NCBI RefSeq assembly: GCF_002000365.1
Contig: NZ_MVBK01000060.1
Coordinates: 35,272 to 80,421, forward strand
From: Thioalkalivibrio denitrificans
Lineage (GTDB): Bacteria > Pseudomonadota > Gammaproteobacteria > Ectothiorhodospirales > Ectothiorhodospiraceae
Direction of reading: 5' to 3'
DNA: 45,150 nucleotides
The translations under genes and the position numbers were made by a program. Below the pieces are notes generated by a model, which was given only the letters and a program-made list of their open reading frames with translations, was not told the origin of the DNA and searched no databases. Positions 8,114 to 17,161 of this stretch are shown one piece after another (position 1 is the stretch's first letter; the number at the start of each line of letters is the position of its first letter).

Positions 8114-9154
8114 TTATCGGGATGCGATGCGGTCGTCCCAGGCGTCGTCCCAGGCACCCTTCTCTCGCAGATAGCGGGCAAGACCCGGGTGCACCTTCAC
8201 GGAGTCCACAGAGGCGGCCACGCCGCGCTGCTGGATGTTCACCATGTCCTCGCTGATCTGGCGGAATGCCGAATCCGTGCGGGCCAGTTCCTCGGCATGC
8301 TCCTCGATGATGGTCAGCATCCGGTAGACGTCTTCCTCGGGGACCTCCAGGCCTACGTGAAAGCCGTAGAAGAAGGGCACCAGCAGCACCGTATCCGTAC
8401 GCACGTCGCCGCGGAACACGTCGCCCGGCACCTCGACCACATCAAGGCCGGCCGCGCGCAGCTTTTCCACCTCTGCATCGCTGGGATTCAGGGCCGCCAC
8501 GTCGGTGGCGATCATCGCCTCGTTGACCCAGGGTGCGGGGCTCGCCTCGCCGGTGCTGTAGATGATGAACGCATCGATGGAGCGCTCGGAGAGCGAGGAG
8601 GCCGACAGCCCGAGGTCCAGTTCAACATAGTTATGGCCCACCTCGAGGGTCTGCATGGCCCGCTCCAGCTGGGCACGCACATCCCAGGGGGCAGGGCCCG
8701 TGAAGACCGGCCGACCGCTCAGGTCGCCCCAACCGGCATACCGGTCGCGATCACCGGCGCGTACGCCGAGACCCACCTCCATGGTGTAGGCCCAGAAGGA
8801 CTGGACCGGTTCACGCTGCATCTGGTCGCGGAAACCGCGGAATCGGCCGGTGTCGCCAGCGAGTTCCCGGAAGGCGATATCCGCCCCGTAGTAACCATCG
8901 AACTGGTTGGTGGCGTAGCCGCGCACGGTGGCCAGCGCACCCGGGGTGGGCAGCACGGTGATGGAGTAGTCGGGCATCTCCCGGTTGAGCATGGCCATCA
9001 GCGCGACCTTGGCGCGATGACCGGCGGAGCCCACGGCGGAGGTGGCCCAGCGGAGCTGGGTGACCTGCTGGGCATCGGCAGTACGGATTTCGGACAGGCC
9101 CAGCGGCACGGCAACCAGCAGGGCGGCGGCCAGCGCGGAGAGATAGCGTTTCAT
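8114..9154 (-). CDS. TAXI family TRAP transporter solute-binding protein
   Basis: A 346-residue periplasmic binding protein with a signal peptide of about 28 residues (MKRYLSALAAALLVAVPLG, cleavage near TADA-QQ). Family features are the opening strand LRWATSAVGSAGHRAKVALM, the middle FDGYYGADIAFRELAG and the C-terminal PFFYGFHVGLEVPEEDVYRM. TAXI proteins bind glutamate-like or other dicarboxylic and aromatic ligands, but the ligand is mostly unproven. It is the first gene of the operon TAXI protein, fused permease, TauE, and is divergent from the tetR-RND operon. The 256-base divergent region carries a palindrome that may serve as operator for one or both directions. Confidence 0.92.
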   Translation of the reverse strand: MKRYLSALAAALLVAVPLGLSEIRTADAQQVTQLRWATSAVGSAGHRAKVALMAMLNREMPDYSITVLPTPGALATVRGYATNQFDGYYGADIAFRELAGDTGRFRGFRDQMQREPVQSFWAYTMEVGLGVRAGDRDRYAGWGDLSGRPVFTGPAPWDVRAQLERAMQTLEVGHNYVELDLGLSASSLSERSIDAFIIYSTGEASPAPWVNEAMIATDVAALNPSDAEVEKLRAAGLDVVEVPGDVFRGDVRTDTVLLVPFFYGFHVGLEVPEEDVYRMLTIIEEHAEELARTDSAFRQISEDMVNIQQRGVAASVDSVKVHPGLARYLREKGAWDDAWDDRIASR

Positions 9155-9353
9155 GGGTCTTTTCCTCTTTTTTGGCGGTTCATCCCGGAAGATGACCGGG
9201 ACCGGCCGGATCGGGCCTGATGCGTCCCTGGCCGACCCGATGAGGCCGCGTTATGGGGTTTCTTATCCCAAGCATTAACTTAGCGCACCAGAGCCATTTT
9301 GTCCGCCGAAGACGGATCCCGGGAGCCCGGAGGTCGAGTGACGGTTGATTATG

Positions 9354-9372
9354 TTTTGAATCAGGTTCAAAA
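9354..9372 (+). promoter_or_regulatory. Palindrome TTTTGAA-N5-TTCAAAA, candidate TetR operator
   Basis: Perfect 7-bp arms around TCAGG, 38 bases before the TetR start codon and in an AT-rich patch of a GC-rich genome. Its position between divergent operons and its size fit an autoregulatory TetR-family operator. This is inference from symmetry and position. Confidence 0.5.
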
Positions 9373-9410
9373 TCCGACCTCTTTTCATTCTTCTCAAGTG
9401 GGTCAGCCTG

Positions 9411-10157
9411 ATGGGTACCCGGGAACGCAAGCAGAAGGAATTCAGCCTTCGGGAGGCCCTTTTCCTGGAGGCCGCCGAGGCCATGGTGAGCGAGGAGGGC
9501 TTTCTGCATCTCCAGATGGCGCGTCTGGCGGAGGCCTGCGACTACGCCACCGGAACGCTCTATCAGCATTTCTCCTCCAAGGAGGACCTGCTGCTGGCCC
9601 TGGCGAACCGCCGCATGGAGGCCTTTGTGGACATCTTCCGCAAGGTGGGAGCGTGGCAGGGCGGCACGCCGCGGGAACGCATGTTCGCCATTGCCGTGGG
9701 CGATCTGGACTTCTCACGGCACCATCCCGAACACGCGAAACTGACCCAGTATGTCCACGCCGAGGCGGTATGGGAGAACACCTCCCCGGAGCGCCGCGAG
9801 CAGGCCATGTGCTGCACCGGGCCGGTGGGCGAGGTGGTGGCCGGCATCGTCCAGGAGGCCATTGATCGCGGCGATCTGGATGCGCAGGGTCTCTCCCCCC
9901 TTGAACTGGCCTGCGGCCCGTGGAGCGTCTGCGAGGGGATGCGGGCGCTGAGTCACGTGCAGGGCCTGTTCGAGTCCCTGAATATCCGTTCGCCGGAGCG
10001 GTTGTTCTTTCGCCAGGTCCAGGTCCACCTTAACGGCCTGAACTGGGCGCCGTTGGCGGATCCGGCGGACCACGCCGCCACGGATGCGCTGGTCGCTCGC
10101 GTGCGCCGGGAGGTGTTCGACGTGTCGGGCCCGGACGCCCGGGAGGTTCGGTCATGA
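9411..10157 (+). CDS. TetR/AcrR family transcriptional regulator
   Basis: A 248-residue regulator, slightly longer than the usual 190-220. The N-terminal helix-turn-helix is at about residues 34-53 (LQMARLAEACDYATGTLYQH) and is followed by the FSSKEDLLLAL helix typical of the family. The C-terminal two thirds would form the ligand pocket and dimer interface. Its stop overlaps the ATG of the adaptor gene (ATGA at 10154-10157), so tetR, adaptor and pump form one transcript. It most likely represses its own efflux operon through the palindrome at 9354-9372 and is released by a substrate of the pump. Confidence 0.9.
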   Translation: MGTRERKQKEFSLREALFLEAAEAMVSEEGFLHLQMARLAEACDYATGTLYQHFSSKEDLLLALANRRMEAFVDIFRKVGAWQGGTPRERMFAIAVGDLDFSRHHPEHAKLTQYVHAEAVWENTSPERREQAMCCTGPVGEVVAGIVQEAIDRGDLDAQGLSPLELACGPWSVCEGMRALSHVQGLFESLNIRSPERLFFRQVQVHLNGLNWAPLADPADHAATDALVARVRREVFDVSGPDAREVRS

Positions 10158-11272
10158 ACAGACGCATGATCGTCATGCTCATCGGCGTGAGCATCCTGTT
10201 CGGCGGCATCTTCGGTTACAAGGCGTTCGTCAGCGCCATGATCGATGAGTATTTCGACAGCACGCCGCCGCCCACCGCCACCATTACCGCGGCCGAGGTG
10301 AGCCGGATGACCTGGACGCCGAGGCTTGAGGCGGTGGGCAGTTTCTCCCCGGTGCAGGGCGCCATGCTCACCACCGAGGCCGCCGGCATCGTGCGGGAGA
10401 TCCGCTTCGCCAGCGGTGATCGGGTCGAGGCAGGGGCGGAGCTTGTGGTGCTGGATTCCGAAACGGACCGCGCGCGCCTGCGCAGCCTGGAGGCCGCGAA
10501 ACGCCTGGCCGACCTTGAACTGGAACGGGCCCGGCGTCTGGCGGCGCAGAACAGCATTTCCGAGGCGGAACTGACCCGGCGCGAAAGCGAGGCGGAGCAG
10601 GCCACGGCCGCCGTCAACGAGCAACGTGCCCGCATCGCGCAGAAGACCGTGCGTGCGCCGTTTGCCGGCGAACTGGGCATCCGGCAGGTGAACGTGGGTC
10701 AGTATCTCTCGCCGGGCGATCCGGTCGTGTCCCTGCAGTCGGTGGATCCCGTCTACGTGAACTTCAATCTGGCGGAGCGTTACGTGGCCGATGTGCGGCG
10801 CGGGCAGGCGCTGCGCGTGCGGGTGGATGCCCGGGACGCGGAGTTTCGCGGCACCATCAATGCCGTCGAGCCCTCGGTGCGCGACAGCACGCGGACGTTT
10901 GCCGTTCAGGCCACCGTGGACAATCCGGACGGGCTGCTGCGCGCCGGCATGTTCGGCCGTGTCAGCCTTGACATCGGCGAAGCCGAGGATGTGGTGGTGG
11001 CGCCCCTGTCCGCCATCAGCTTCAGCCCCTATGGCAACTCCGTGTTCGTGGTCAGCGAAGACGACGACGGACAGCTCAGGGTCAGCCGCCGCTTTGTCCA
11101 GACCGGCAGCCGTCGCGGCGACCTGATCCGTATCACGCAAGGTCTTGAACCCGGCGACAGGGTGGCCACCAGCGGCCTCCTGAAACTGCGCAATGACGCG
11201 GTGGTCAAGATCAGCGACGACGAGGCCGTGCAGCCGCGACAGGACCCCGACCCGCGTCCGGACAACACCTGA
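10154..11272 (+). CDS. RND efflux transporter periplasmic adaptor subunit
   Basis: A 372-residue membrane fusion protein. A single N-terminal hydrophobic segment (residues 5-22, MIVMLIGVSILFGGIFG) anchors or exports it. The lipoyl-like halves are visible as GIVREIRFASGDRVEAGAEL and KTVRAPFAGELGIRQVNVGQ, separated by a coiled-coil hairpin of Ala/Glu/Arg-rich helices (about 115-165). A beta-barrel and a membrane-proximal domain follow (VDPVYVNFNLAERYVADV onwards). The C-terminus is a charged Asp/Pro-rich tail. It links the inner-membrane pump encoded 11 bases downstream to an outer-membrane channel, which is not in the window; a TolC-like protein would be supplied elsewhere. Confidence 0.94.
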   Translation: MNRRMIVMLIGVSILFGGIFGYKAFVSAMIDEYFDSTPPPTATITAAEVSRMTWTPRLEAVGSFSPVQGAMLTTEAAGIVREIRFASGDRVEAGAELVVLDSETDRARLRSLEAAKRLADLELERARRLAAQNSISEAELTRRESEAEQATAAVNEQRARIAQKTVRAPFAGELGIRQVNVGQYLSPGDPVVSLQSVDPVYVNFNLAERYVADVRRGQALRVRVDARDAEFRGTINAVEPSVRDSTRTFAVQATVDNPDGLLRAGMFGRVSLDIGEAEDVVVAPLSAISFSPYGNSVFVVSEDDDGQLRVSRRFVQTGSRRGDLIRITQGLEPGDRVATSGLLKLRNDAVVKISDDEAVQPRQDPDPRPDNT

Positions 11273-11283
11273 GGCCGGCCGGC

Positions 11284-14200
11284 ATGCGATTCACAGACGT
11301 CTTCGTCCGCAAGCCCGTGCTGGCCACGGTGGTCAGCCTGTTCATTCTGCTGCTGGGCATTCGCGCCGGCTTCGACCTAAACGTGCGCCAGTTCCCGGAA
11401 GTCAAGAACGCCGTGGTCACCGTGTCCACCGCCTATATCGGCGCCGACGCCGACCTGGTGCAGGGCTTCATCACCACACCGCTGGAACGCGAGATCGCGG
11501 CGGCCGAGGGCATCGACTACATCGTCTCCACGAGCGTGGCGGGCGTCAGCAACATCCAGGCGCACCTGCGCCTGGACTACGACCCCAACGAGGCGCTGAC
11601 CCAGATCTCGGCACAGGTGAACAAGGTACGCTCGGACCTCCCCGAGGAGGCCGAGGAGCCGGTGATCGAGCTGTCGGTCGGCCAGACCATCGCCGCCATG
11701 TACATGAGCTTCTATTCGGAGCTCCTGGACAACAACCAGATCACAGATTACCTGGTGCGGGTGGTGGAGCCGCAACTGTCCACCATCCCGGGCGTGCAGC
11801 GCGCGCAGATACTGGGCGACCGCACGTTTGCCATGCGCATCTGGCTGGACGCCGATCGCATGGCGGCCCTGGACGTGACCGGCGCCGACGTCAATCGCGC
11901 GCTGAGGGCCAACAACGTGCTCTCCGCCGTGGGCCGCACCAAGGGCCAGACGGTCACCATCGACCTGAAGGCGGCTACCGACCTGCACACGCCGGAGGAG
12001 TTCGAGCAGCTGGTGGTGCGTTCCGAGAACGGGGCCATCGTGCGCCTGGCCGATATCGCCGAGGTGGAACTGGGCTCCGAGAACTACGACATTTCGGTCA
12101 GCTTCAACGGACAGTCCGCCACCTTCATCGGCATCGAGGTGGCACCGGATGCCAACGCCCTGGACGTGATCGCCGAGGTGCGTCGCGTATGGGCAGCGGA
12201 TATTGAGCCGCAGTTCCCCCAGGGCCTCAACGGAGACATCGTCTACGACTCCACGCTGTACATCGAGAGCGCCATCAACGAGGTGATTGTCACCATCTTC
12301 CTGGCGCTGGTCATCGTGGTGGGCGTGATCTACCTCTTCCTGGGTTCCGTGCGCAGCGTGATCATCCCGGCGCTGGCCGTGCCGCTGTCACTGATTGGCA
12401 CCCTGTTCCTGATGCTGGTCATGGGCTTCACCATCAACCTGCTGACCCTGCTGGCGATGGTGCTGGCCATCGGCATCGTGGTGGACGACGCGATCATCAT
12501 GGTGGAGAACATCCACCGCCACATCGAGGAGGGCATGAAGCCCCTGGCCGCGGCGATTCAGGGGGCCCGGGAACTGGCCTGGCCCATCGTCGCCATGTCC
12601 ACCACCCTCGTGGCCGTATTCCTGCCCATCGGCTTTGTCGGCGGCATCACGGGGACGCTGTTCATCGAGTTCGCGTTCACACTGGCGGCGTCGGTCATCA
12701 TCTCCGGCGTGGTGGCGCTCACCCTGTCCCCGATGCTCAGCTCACGTCTGCTCAAGGCGTCTTCCGAGGGCGGCAAGGGGAGGCTGGAGGCATGGCTGGA
12801 TCGGCGCTTCGACGGTCTCAAGGGGCGCTACCAGCGCCGCCTGCACGGTGCGCTCAACGACCGGCACGTGGTGCTCACGTTCGGTCTGATCGTGCTCGTG
12901 TCCTGTTATTTCCTGTTCGTGACCAGCCCGGCGGAACTGGAACCGCCCGAGGACCAGGGCTTCGTGTTCTCCATTGCCGAAGCCGATGCGCCGACGACCC
13001 TGGATCAGCTGGAGCGGAATACAGGGGTGATGAACCGTTACCTGGACGAGATCCCGGAGGTGGAGAACATCTTCATCGTCAACGGCTTCGGGGGCGCCGG
13101 TATCGGCGCCGCCAATGCCGCCATTGCCGGATTCGTGCTGTCGCCCTGGGAGCAACGCACGCGTTCCACGCAGCAGGTGCTGGAAAATGATCTGCAGCCG
13201 CGTCTGGAGCAGATCCCCGGGCTGAACGTATTCGCCCTGGTGCCGCCGTCGCTCCCGGGCGGCGGGGGCGGGGCGCCCATCGAGTTCGTGATCCGTTCCA
13301 CGGAGCCCGCCGCGAACATGCAGGAAGTGGCGCAGGAGATCGTCGGCCGGGCCATGGCCAGCGGACGTTTCATCTTTATCGATGGTGACCTGAAACTGGA
13401 CAAGCCGCGCACCGAGATCCGCATCGACCGGGAGAAGGCGGCGCTCATGGGCGTGGACATGCAGACCCTGTCGCTGGACCTGGCGTCGCTGTTCTCCGGT
13501 GGACCTGCCGGGCGGTTCTCCCTGGAGAACCGGTCCTATCGCGTCATCCCCCAGCTGCAGCGCGTCGAGCGCCTGAACCCGGACCAGATCGAGGACCTGT
13601 ACACGCGCAACCGGGCCGGGGAACTGGTCCCGCTGGCGACCCTGATCACCCTGGAGGATTCTGTCCAGCCGCAGCAGCTCAAGCGCTTTCAGCAGCTCAA
13701 CAGCGTGACGCTCTCCGGTGTGCCGCGACCCGGCGTCACCCTGGGCGAGGCGCTGGACCTGCTGGACGGCATCAGCGCCGAGGTGCTGCCCCCCGGCTAC
13801 AGCGTGGACTACGCGGGGCAGGCGCGTCAGTTCGTCACCGAGGGCGAGCAGCTGATCATCACGTTCTTCTTTGCGCTCATCGTGATCTATCTGGTCCTGG
13901 CGGCCCAGTTCGAGTCTTTCCGCAACTCGCTCATCATCATGATGACCGTGCCCATGTCCATTGCCGGCGCGCTGATCTTCGTGAGCCTGGGCTTGACGAC
14001 GCTCAACATCTACACCCAGGTCGGCCTGCTGACGCTGATCGGTCTGATCGCCAAGCACGGCATCCTGATCGTGGAGTTCGCCAACAAGCTGCAGGAACAG
14101 GGTCGTTCCGTGCGCGAGGCCGTGGAGGAGGCCGCCGCCATTCGCCTGCGCCCCATTCTCATGACCACCGCGGCCACCGTCCTGGCGATGGTCCCGCTGC

Positions 14201-14370
14201 TGGTCTCCACCGGTCCCGGCGCCGGTGCGCGCTTTGCCATGGGCCTGGTGATCGCGTCCGGAATGACCCTCGGCACCCTGTTCACCCTGTTCGTGGTGCC
14301 GGCGGTCTACACCTACCTCGCCCGGGAGCGGTCCGCCGAGAGTCCCGTCGGTCAGCAGGCCGAGGCCTGA
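11284..14370 (+). CDS. RND multidrug efflux pump, inner-membrane permease (HAE1/AcrB type)
   Basis: A 1028-residue RND permease with the expected twelve membrane helices and two large periplasmic loops. The proton relay residues are visible: D401 and D402 in GIVVDDAIIMVENIHRH (helix 4) and K924 in LIAKHGILIVEFANKL (helix 10). It starts with the typical FTDVFVRKPVLATVVSLFI helix. Length and motifs agree with the hydrophobe/amphiphile efflux branch rather than heavy-metal pumps. With the preceding adaptor it would export toxic organic compounds, detergents or antibiotics; the actual substrates cannot be read from the sequence. Confidence 0.95.
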   Translation: MRFTDVFVRKPVLATVVSLFILLLGIRAGFDLNVRQFPEVKNAVVTVSTAYIGADADLVQGFITTPLEREIAAAEGIDYIVSTSVAGVSNIQAHLRLDYDPNEALTQISAQVNKVRSDLPEEAEEPVIELSVGQTIAAMYMSFYSELLDNNQITDYLVRVVEPQLSTIPGVQRAQILGDRTFAMRIWLDADRMAALDVTGADVNRALRANNVLSAVGRTKGQTVTIDLKAATDLHTPEEFEQLVVRSENGAIVRLADIAEVELGSENYDISVSFNGQSATFIGIEVAPDANALDVIAEVRRVWAADIEPQFPQGLNGDIVYDSTLYIESAINEVIVTIFLALVIVVGVIYLFLGSVRSVIIPALAVPLSLIGTLFLMLVMGFTINLLTLLAMVLAIGIVVDDAIIMVENIHRHIEEGMKPLAAAIQGARELAWPIVAMSTTLVAVFLPIGFVGGITGTLFIEFAFTLAASVIISGVVALTLSPMLSSRLLKASSEGGKGRLEAWLDRRFDGLKGRYQRRLHGALNDRHVVLTFGLIVLVSCYFLFVTSPAELEPPEDQGFVFSIAEADAPTTLDQLERNTGVMNRYLDEIPEVENIFIVNGFGGAGIGAANAAIAGFVLSPWEQRTRSTQQVLENDLQPRLEQIPGLNVFALVPPSLPGGGGGAPIEFVIRSTEPAANMQEVAQEIVGRAMASGRFIFIDGDLKLDKPRTEIRIDREKAALMGVDMQTLSLDLASLFSGGPAGRFSLENRSYRVIPQLQRVERLNPDQIEDLYTRNRAGELVPLATLITLEDSVQPQQLKRFQQLNSVTLSGVPRPGVTLGEALDLLDGISAEVLPPGYSVDYAGQARQFVTEGEQLIITFFFALIVIYLVLAAQFESFRNSLIIMMTVPMSIAGALIFVSLGLTTLNIYTQVGLLTLIGLIAKHGILIVEFANKLQEQGRSVREAVEEAAAIRLRPILMTTAATVLAMVPLLVSTGPGAGARFAMGLVIASGMTLGTLFTLFVVPAVYTYLARERSAESPVGQQAEA

Positions 14371-14395
14371 CGGCACGGGTCAGGGCCCGTCGGTG

Positions 14396-14480
14396 GACGC
14401 AGAGGTCGCAGAGACGCGGAGCACGCAGAGCGCCAATGAGCTTTCTTCCTCAAGACTTCGCGTTCTCTGGGTCTGTGGGC
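14396..14480. repeat. Degenerate CGCAGAG palindromic repeat
   Basis: The left part has tandem CGCAGAG steps (ACGCAGAGGTCGCAGAGACG) and the right part has TTCGCGTTCTCTGGGTCTGTGG, which pairs imperfectly. It is related to the better preserved element at 32421-32498 and lies in the gap between the RND pump and the desaturase. Confidence 0.6.
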
Positions 14481-14628
14481 CTTCGGCGCCCGGTCCCGAA
14501 TCCCGCAAGACTCGCATGAACTGAGATGGCAACGATCCAGTACCGATTGGCGGCCGGGCATCGGCAGGGGCCTTGCCTCCCTGCTAGAATGTGACCCATT
14601 ACCATCTACCGTACGCGAGCAGCCCCCC

Positions 14629-15768
14629 ATGAGTACTTCTGAATCCGGGAAGACACGCCCCCGCCTGATCTGGACCACCACCCTGATGTTCAGCCTCACT
14701 GCCCTGGGGGCGGTCACCCTGGTCCCCTGGTACGGGCTGACCCACGGCTACAGCGCCAGTGCCTGGGTGGCCTTCGCCCTGTTCATGGTCTTTGCCAGCA
14801 TGTCCATCACGGCGGGATACCACAGGCTCTGGGCGCATCGCACCTACGAGGCCCATCGGTCAGTGCGCCTGTTCATGGCGTTGTGGGGCGCGGCGGCCCT
14901 GCAGAACAGCATCCTGGTATGGGCGTCCGGACACCGCACCCATCACCGCCATGTGGACGACAACGATCGCGATCCCTATTCGGCAGGACGGGGCTTCTGG
15001 TTCTCCCACATCGGCTGGATGCTTCGGGATCATCCCAGCGGACAGGAGAACTTCAGCAACGCCCCGGACCTGCTGCGCGATCCCATCGTCATGTGGCAGC
15101 ACCGCTGGTACGTGCCCATCGCCCTTGGTATGAACATCGTTCCGGCGGCGCTGCTGGGGCTCGTGTTTGGCAACGTGATCGAGATGCTGCTCCTGGCCGG
15201 TCTGTTGCGCTTGGTGCTGGGACATCATTTCACCTTTTTCATCAACTCCCTGGCCCACACCTGGGGACGGCGGCCATATACCGACGAGAACAGTGCCCGT
15301 GACAACGATGTCCTTGCCGTGCTGACCTTCGGAGAGGGCTACCACAACTTTCACCATAAGTTTCAGTACGACTATCGCAACGGCGTGCGCTGGTGGCAGT
15401 ACGACCCGACCAAGTGGCTGATCGCGACCCTGAGCTGGCTGGGGCTCGCCGAGAACCTGAAGCGCGCCAGCAATTTCCAGATCCAGCAGGCCATGATCGC
15501 GATGCAGTTCCGCAAGGCGCGCGAGAAGCTGGCCCGGGCCGGTGGAAACGTGGAGAAGTGGAAAGCGCTGCTGGAACATGAGTACCAGCATTTCCTGTCG
15601 GTCCTCGAACAATGGAAGGCGCTCAAGAGCAGCCTGTACGCGGAGACGCGCCGCCATCTGGCCTACCACTGGGAACATGCCCTGGTGCGTACCCGGATCC
15701 GCGAGTTCGAATACCGGCTCAAGATGCAGCGCAAGCGGCTGGCCCTGCTGACGCTGCAGTTGTCCTGA
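14629..15768 (+). CDS. Acyl-CoA (delta-9 type) fatty acid desaturase
   Basis: A 379-residue membrane diiron desaturase. The three histidine boxes are HRLWAH (65-70), HRTHH (102-106) and HNFHH (239-243), with the additional conserved H210 in NSLAHTWG. Hydrophobic segments lie at about 15-35, 43-63, 85-100 and 165-200. It introduces a double bond into saturated acyl chains (stearoyl or palmitoyl-CoA) and so adjusts membrane fluidity. The last 110 residues (from about 270) are a charged helical, coiled-coil-like tail rich in Arg, Lys, Glu and Leu, longer than the minimal desaturase core. It appears to be a single-gene unit preceded by a repeat-containing gap. Confidence 0.93.
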   Translation: MSTSESGKTRPRLIWTTTLMFSLTALGAVTLVPWYGLTHGYSASAWVAFALFMVFASMSITAGYHRLWAHRTYEAHRSVRLFMALWGAAALQNSILVWASGHRTHHRHVDDNDRDPYSAGRGFWFSHIGWMLRDHPSGQENFSNAPDLLRDPIVMWQHRWYVPIALGMNIVPAALLGLVFGNVIEMLLLAGLLRLVLGHHFTFFINSLAHTWGRRPYTDENSARDNDVLAVLTFGEGYHNFHHKFQYDYRNGVRWWQYDPTKWLIATLSWLGLAENLKRASNFQIQQAMIAMQFRKAREKLARAGGNVEKWKALLEHEYQHFLSVLEQWKALKSSLYAETRRHLAYHWEHALVRTRIREFEYRLKMQRKRLALLTLQLS

Positions 15769-15839
15769 CGGATCGGGGTTGCGGCGCCGTGTCCTTCGCC
15801 GCGCAGACACATGGCCACTCGGGCTAGGGAGCACCGACG

Positions 15840-16862
15840 GTGAATACGGGTTTCCGGCCGCATGACACGGGTGAGGCAATCGAGGCGCCGGCGGCGCCTT
15901 TCGAGGGTCTGACACCCGATCGTATCCTCAATGTGCTGGAATCCGCCGGCCTCGCTTGTGACGGCCGATTGCTTGCACTCAACAGTTACGAGAATCGTGT
16001 CTACCAGGTCGGGCTGGAAGACGCGCCGCCGTGCGTGGTGAAGTTCTATCGGCCGGGGCGCTGGAGTGATGCCGCCATCCTCGAGGAACATCGCCTGGTG
16101 ATGCAGCTGGCGGCGCGGGAGATTCCCGCGGTCCCGCCCGTGGATTTCCCCGGTCGTGGCACGCTCCTGACTGAAGGCAGGGAGCGCTTCTCTGTGTTCC
16201 CGCGTCGCGGAGGGCATGCGCCGGAACTCGATGACCCGCAGACGCTGACGAGACTCGGCAGCTACATCGGCCGGATTCACGCCGTCGGTGCCGTGGAGGA
16301 CTATCGCCACAGGCCGGTCATCGATCTGGACACCTTCGGTGTGCAGGCACGCAACTACCTGCTGGATTACCGGATCGTGCCCGCCGAACTGGAGCCGGTG
16401 TATCGCGGCGTGGTGGACCAGGCCCTGGAGTCCGTCGCCCTGTGTTACCGTCGGGCCGGTCAGGTTCAGGGATTGCGTCTGCACGGGGACTGCCACGTCG
16501 GCAACATCCTCTGGACCGATGAAGGCGCGCATTTCGTCGATTTCGACGACAGCCGCATGGGCCCGGCCGTGCAGGACCTGTGGATGCTGCTGTCGGGCGA
16601 TCCGGAGAGCATGGCGCTGCAGTGGGCCGCGATCCGCGAGGGCTATGAGGCATTCCGTGATTTCGAGCCACGGGAGCTGCACCTGGTCGAGGCCCTGCGC
16701 ACCCTGCGCCTGATCCATTACTCGGCCTGGATCGCGCGCCGCTGGCACGATCCTGCATTTCCTCCGGCCTTTCCGTTCTTCGACAGTCCGCGCTACTGGG
16801 AAGACCGGGTACTGGAACTGCGCGAACAGATCGCGGCCATGGCGGAGCCGCCGTTGCTTTGA
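15840..16862 (+). CDS. srkA: Stress response serine/threonine protein kinase SrkA (YihE/RdoA)
   Basis: A 340-residue kinase of the choline-kinase-like fold. The N-terminal signature LTPDRILNVLESAGL and GRLLALNSYENRVYQVGLED is characteristic of SrkA. The catalytic loop is LHGDCHVGNILW with D217 and N222, and the metal-binding segment is HFVDFDDSRMGPAVQDLW with D234. In E. coli SrkA counters programmed cell death and envelope stress downstream of Cpx; here only the family role is known. The start is GTG at 15840, and upstream reading offers no better start. No partner dsbA gene follows, unlike in enteric bacteria. Confidence 0.92.
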   Translation: MNTGFRPHDTGEAIEAPAAPFEGLTPDRILNVLESAGLACDGRLLALNSYENRVYQVGLEDAPPCVVKFYRPGRWSDAAILEEHRLVMQLAAREIPAVPPVDFPGRGTLLTEGRERFSVFPRRGGHAPELDDPQTLTRLGSYIGRIHAVGAVEDYRHRPVIDLDTFGVQARNYLLDYRIVPAELEPVYRGVVDQALESVALCYRRAGQVQGLRLHGDCHVGNILWTDEGAHFVDFDDSRMGPAVQDLWMLLSGDPESMALQWAAIREGYEAFRDFEPRELHLVEALRTLRLIHYSAWIARRWHDPAFPPAFPFFDSPRYWEDRVLELREQIAAMAEPPLL

Positions 16863-16904
16863 GCGGTTTTGCCACGAACGACAGGAGCAAAGGCAAAGGC
16901 ATTA

Positions 16905-17073
16905 CTCTCGCGAAGCCGCGAAGCACGCGAAGAAGAACGAAGATCATTGGACTTAAAGAAACGATCGCCAACATGCGGTGCATGAGTCTGGCCACTGGTG
17001 TCAGGGTTGGCAGTGTTCACGCCGACCTACCCGTTTCTTGAATTTCTTGGCGTGCTTCGCGGCTTTGCGAGAG
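16905..17073. repeat. CTCTCGCGAAGCCGCG palindromic repeat, copy 1
   Basis: 24-bp arms CTCTCGCGAAGCCGCGAAGC (16905 on) and its near-perfect reverse complement ending GCGAGAG at 17073 surround a 121-base centre. Copies lie at 26280-26376 and 44859-44985 with different centres. It fills most of the gap between srkA and the quinone oxidoreductase gene. Confidence 0.85.
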
Positions 17074-17161
17074 ATATTTTTCTTGTGCCGTTCCACTGCC
17101 CGTGCTTCGTGATTAAGCTAAGGATCTTGCACATACAACCCACCCGGAGGAGAAACAGCCC

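Noticed and set aside
12742-14376. Long minus-strand open frame opposite the RND pump
   Set aside because: A shadow of a GC-rich gene; the plus strand carries the conserved pump residues.
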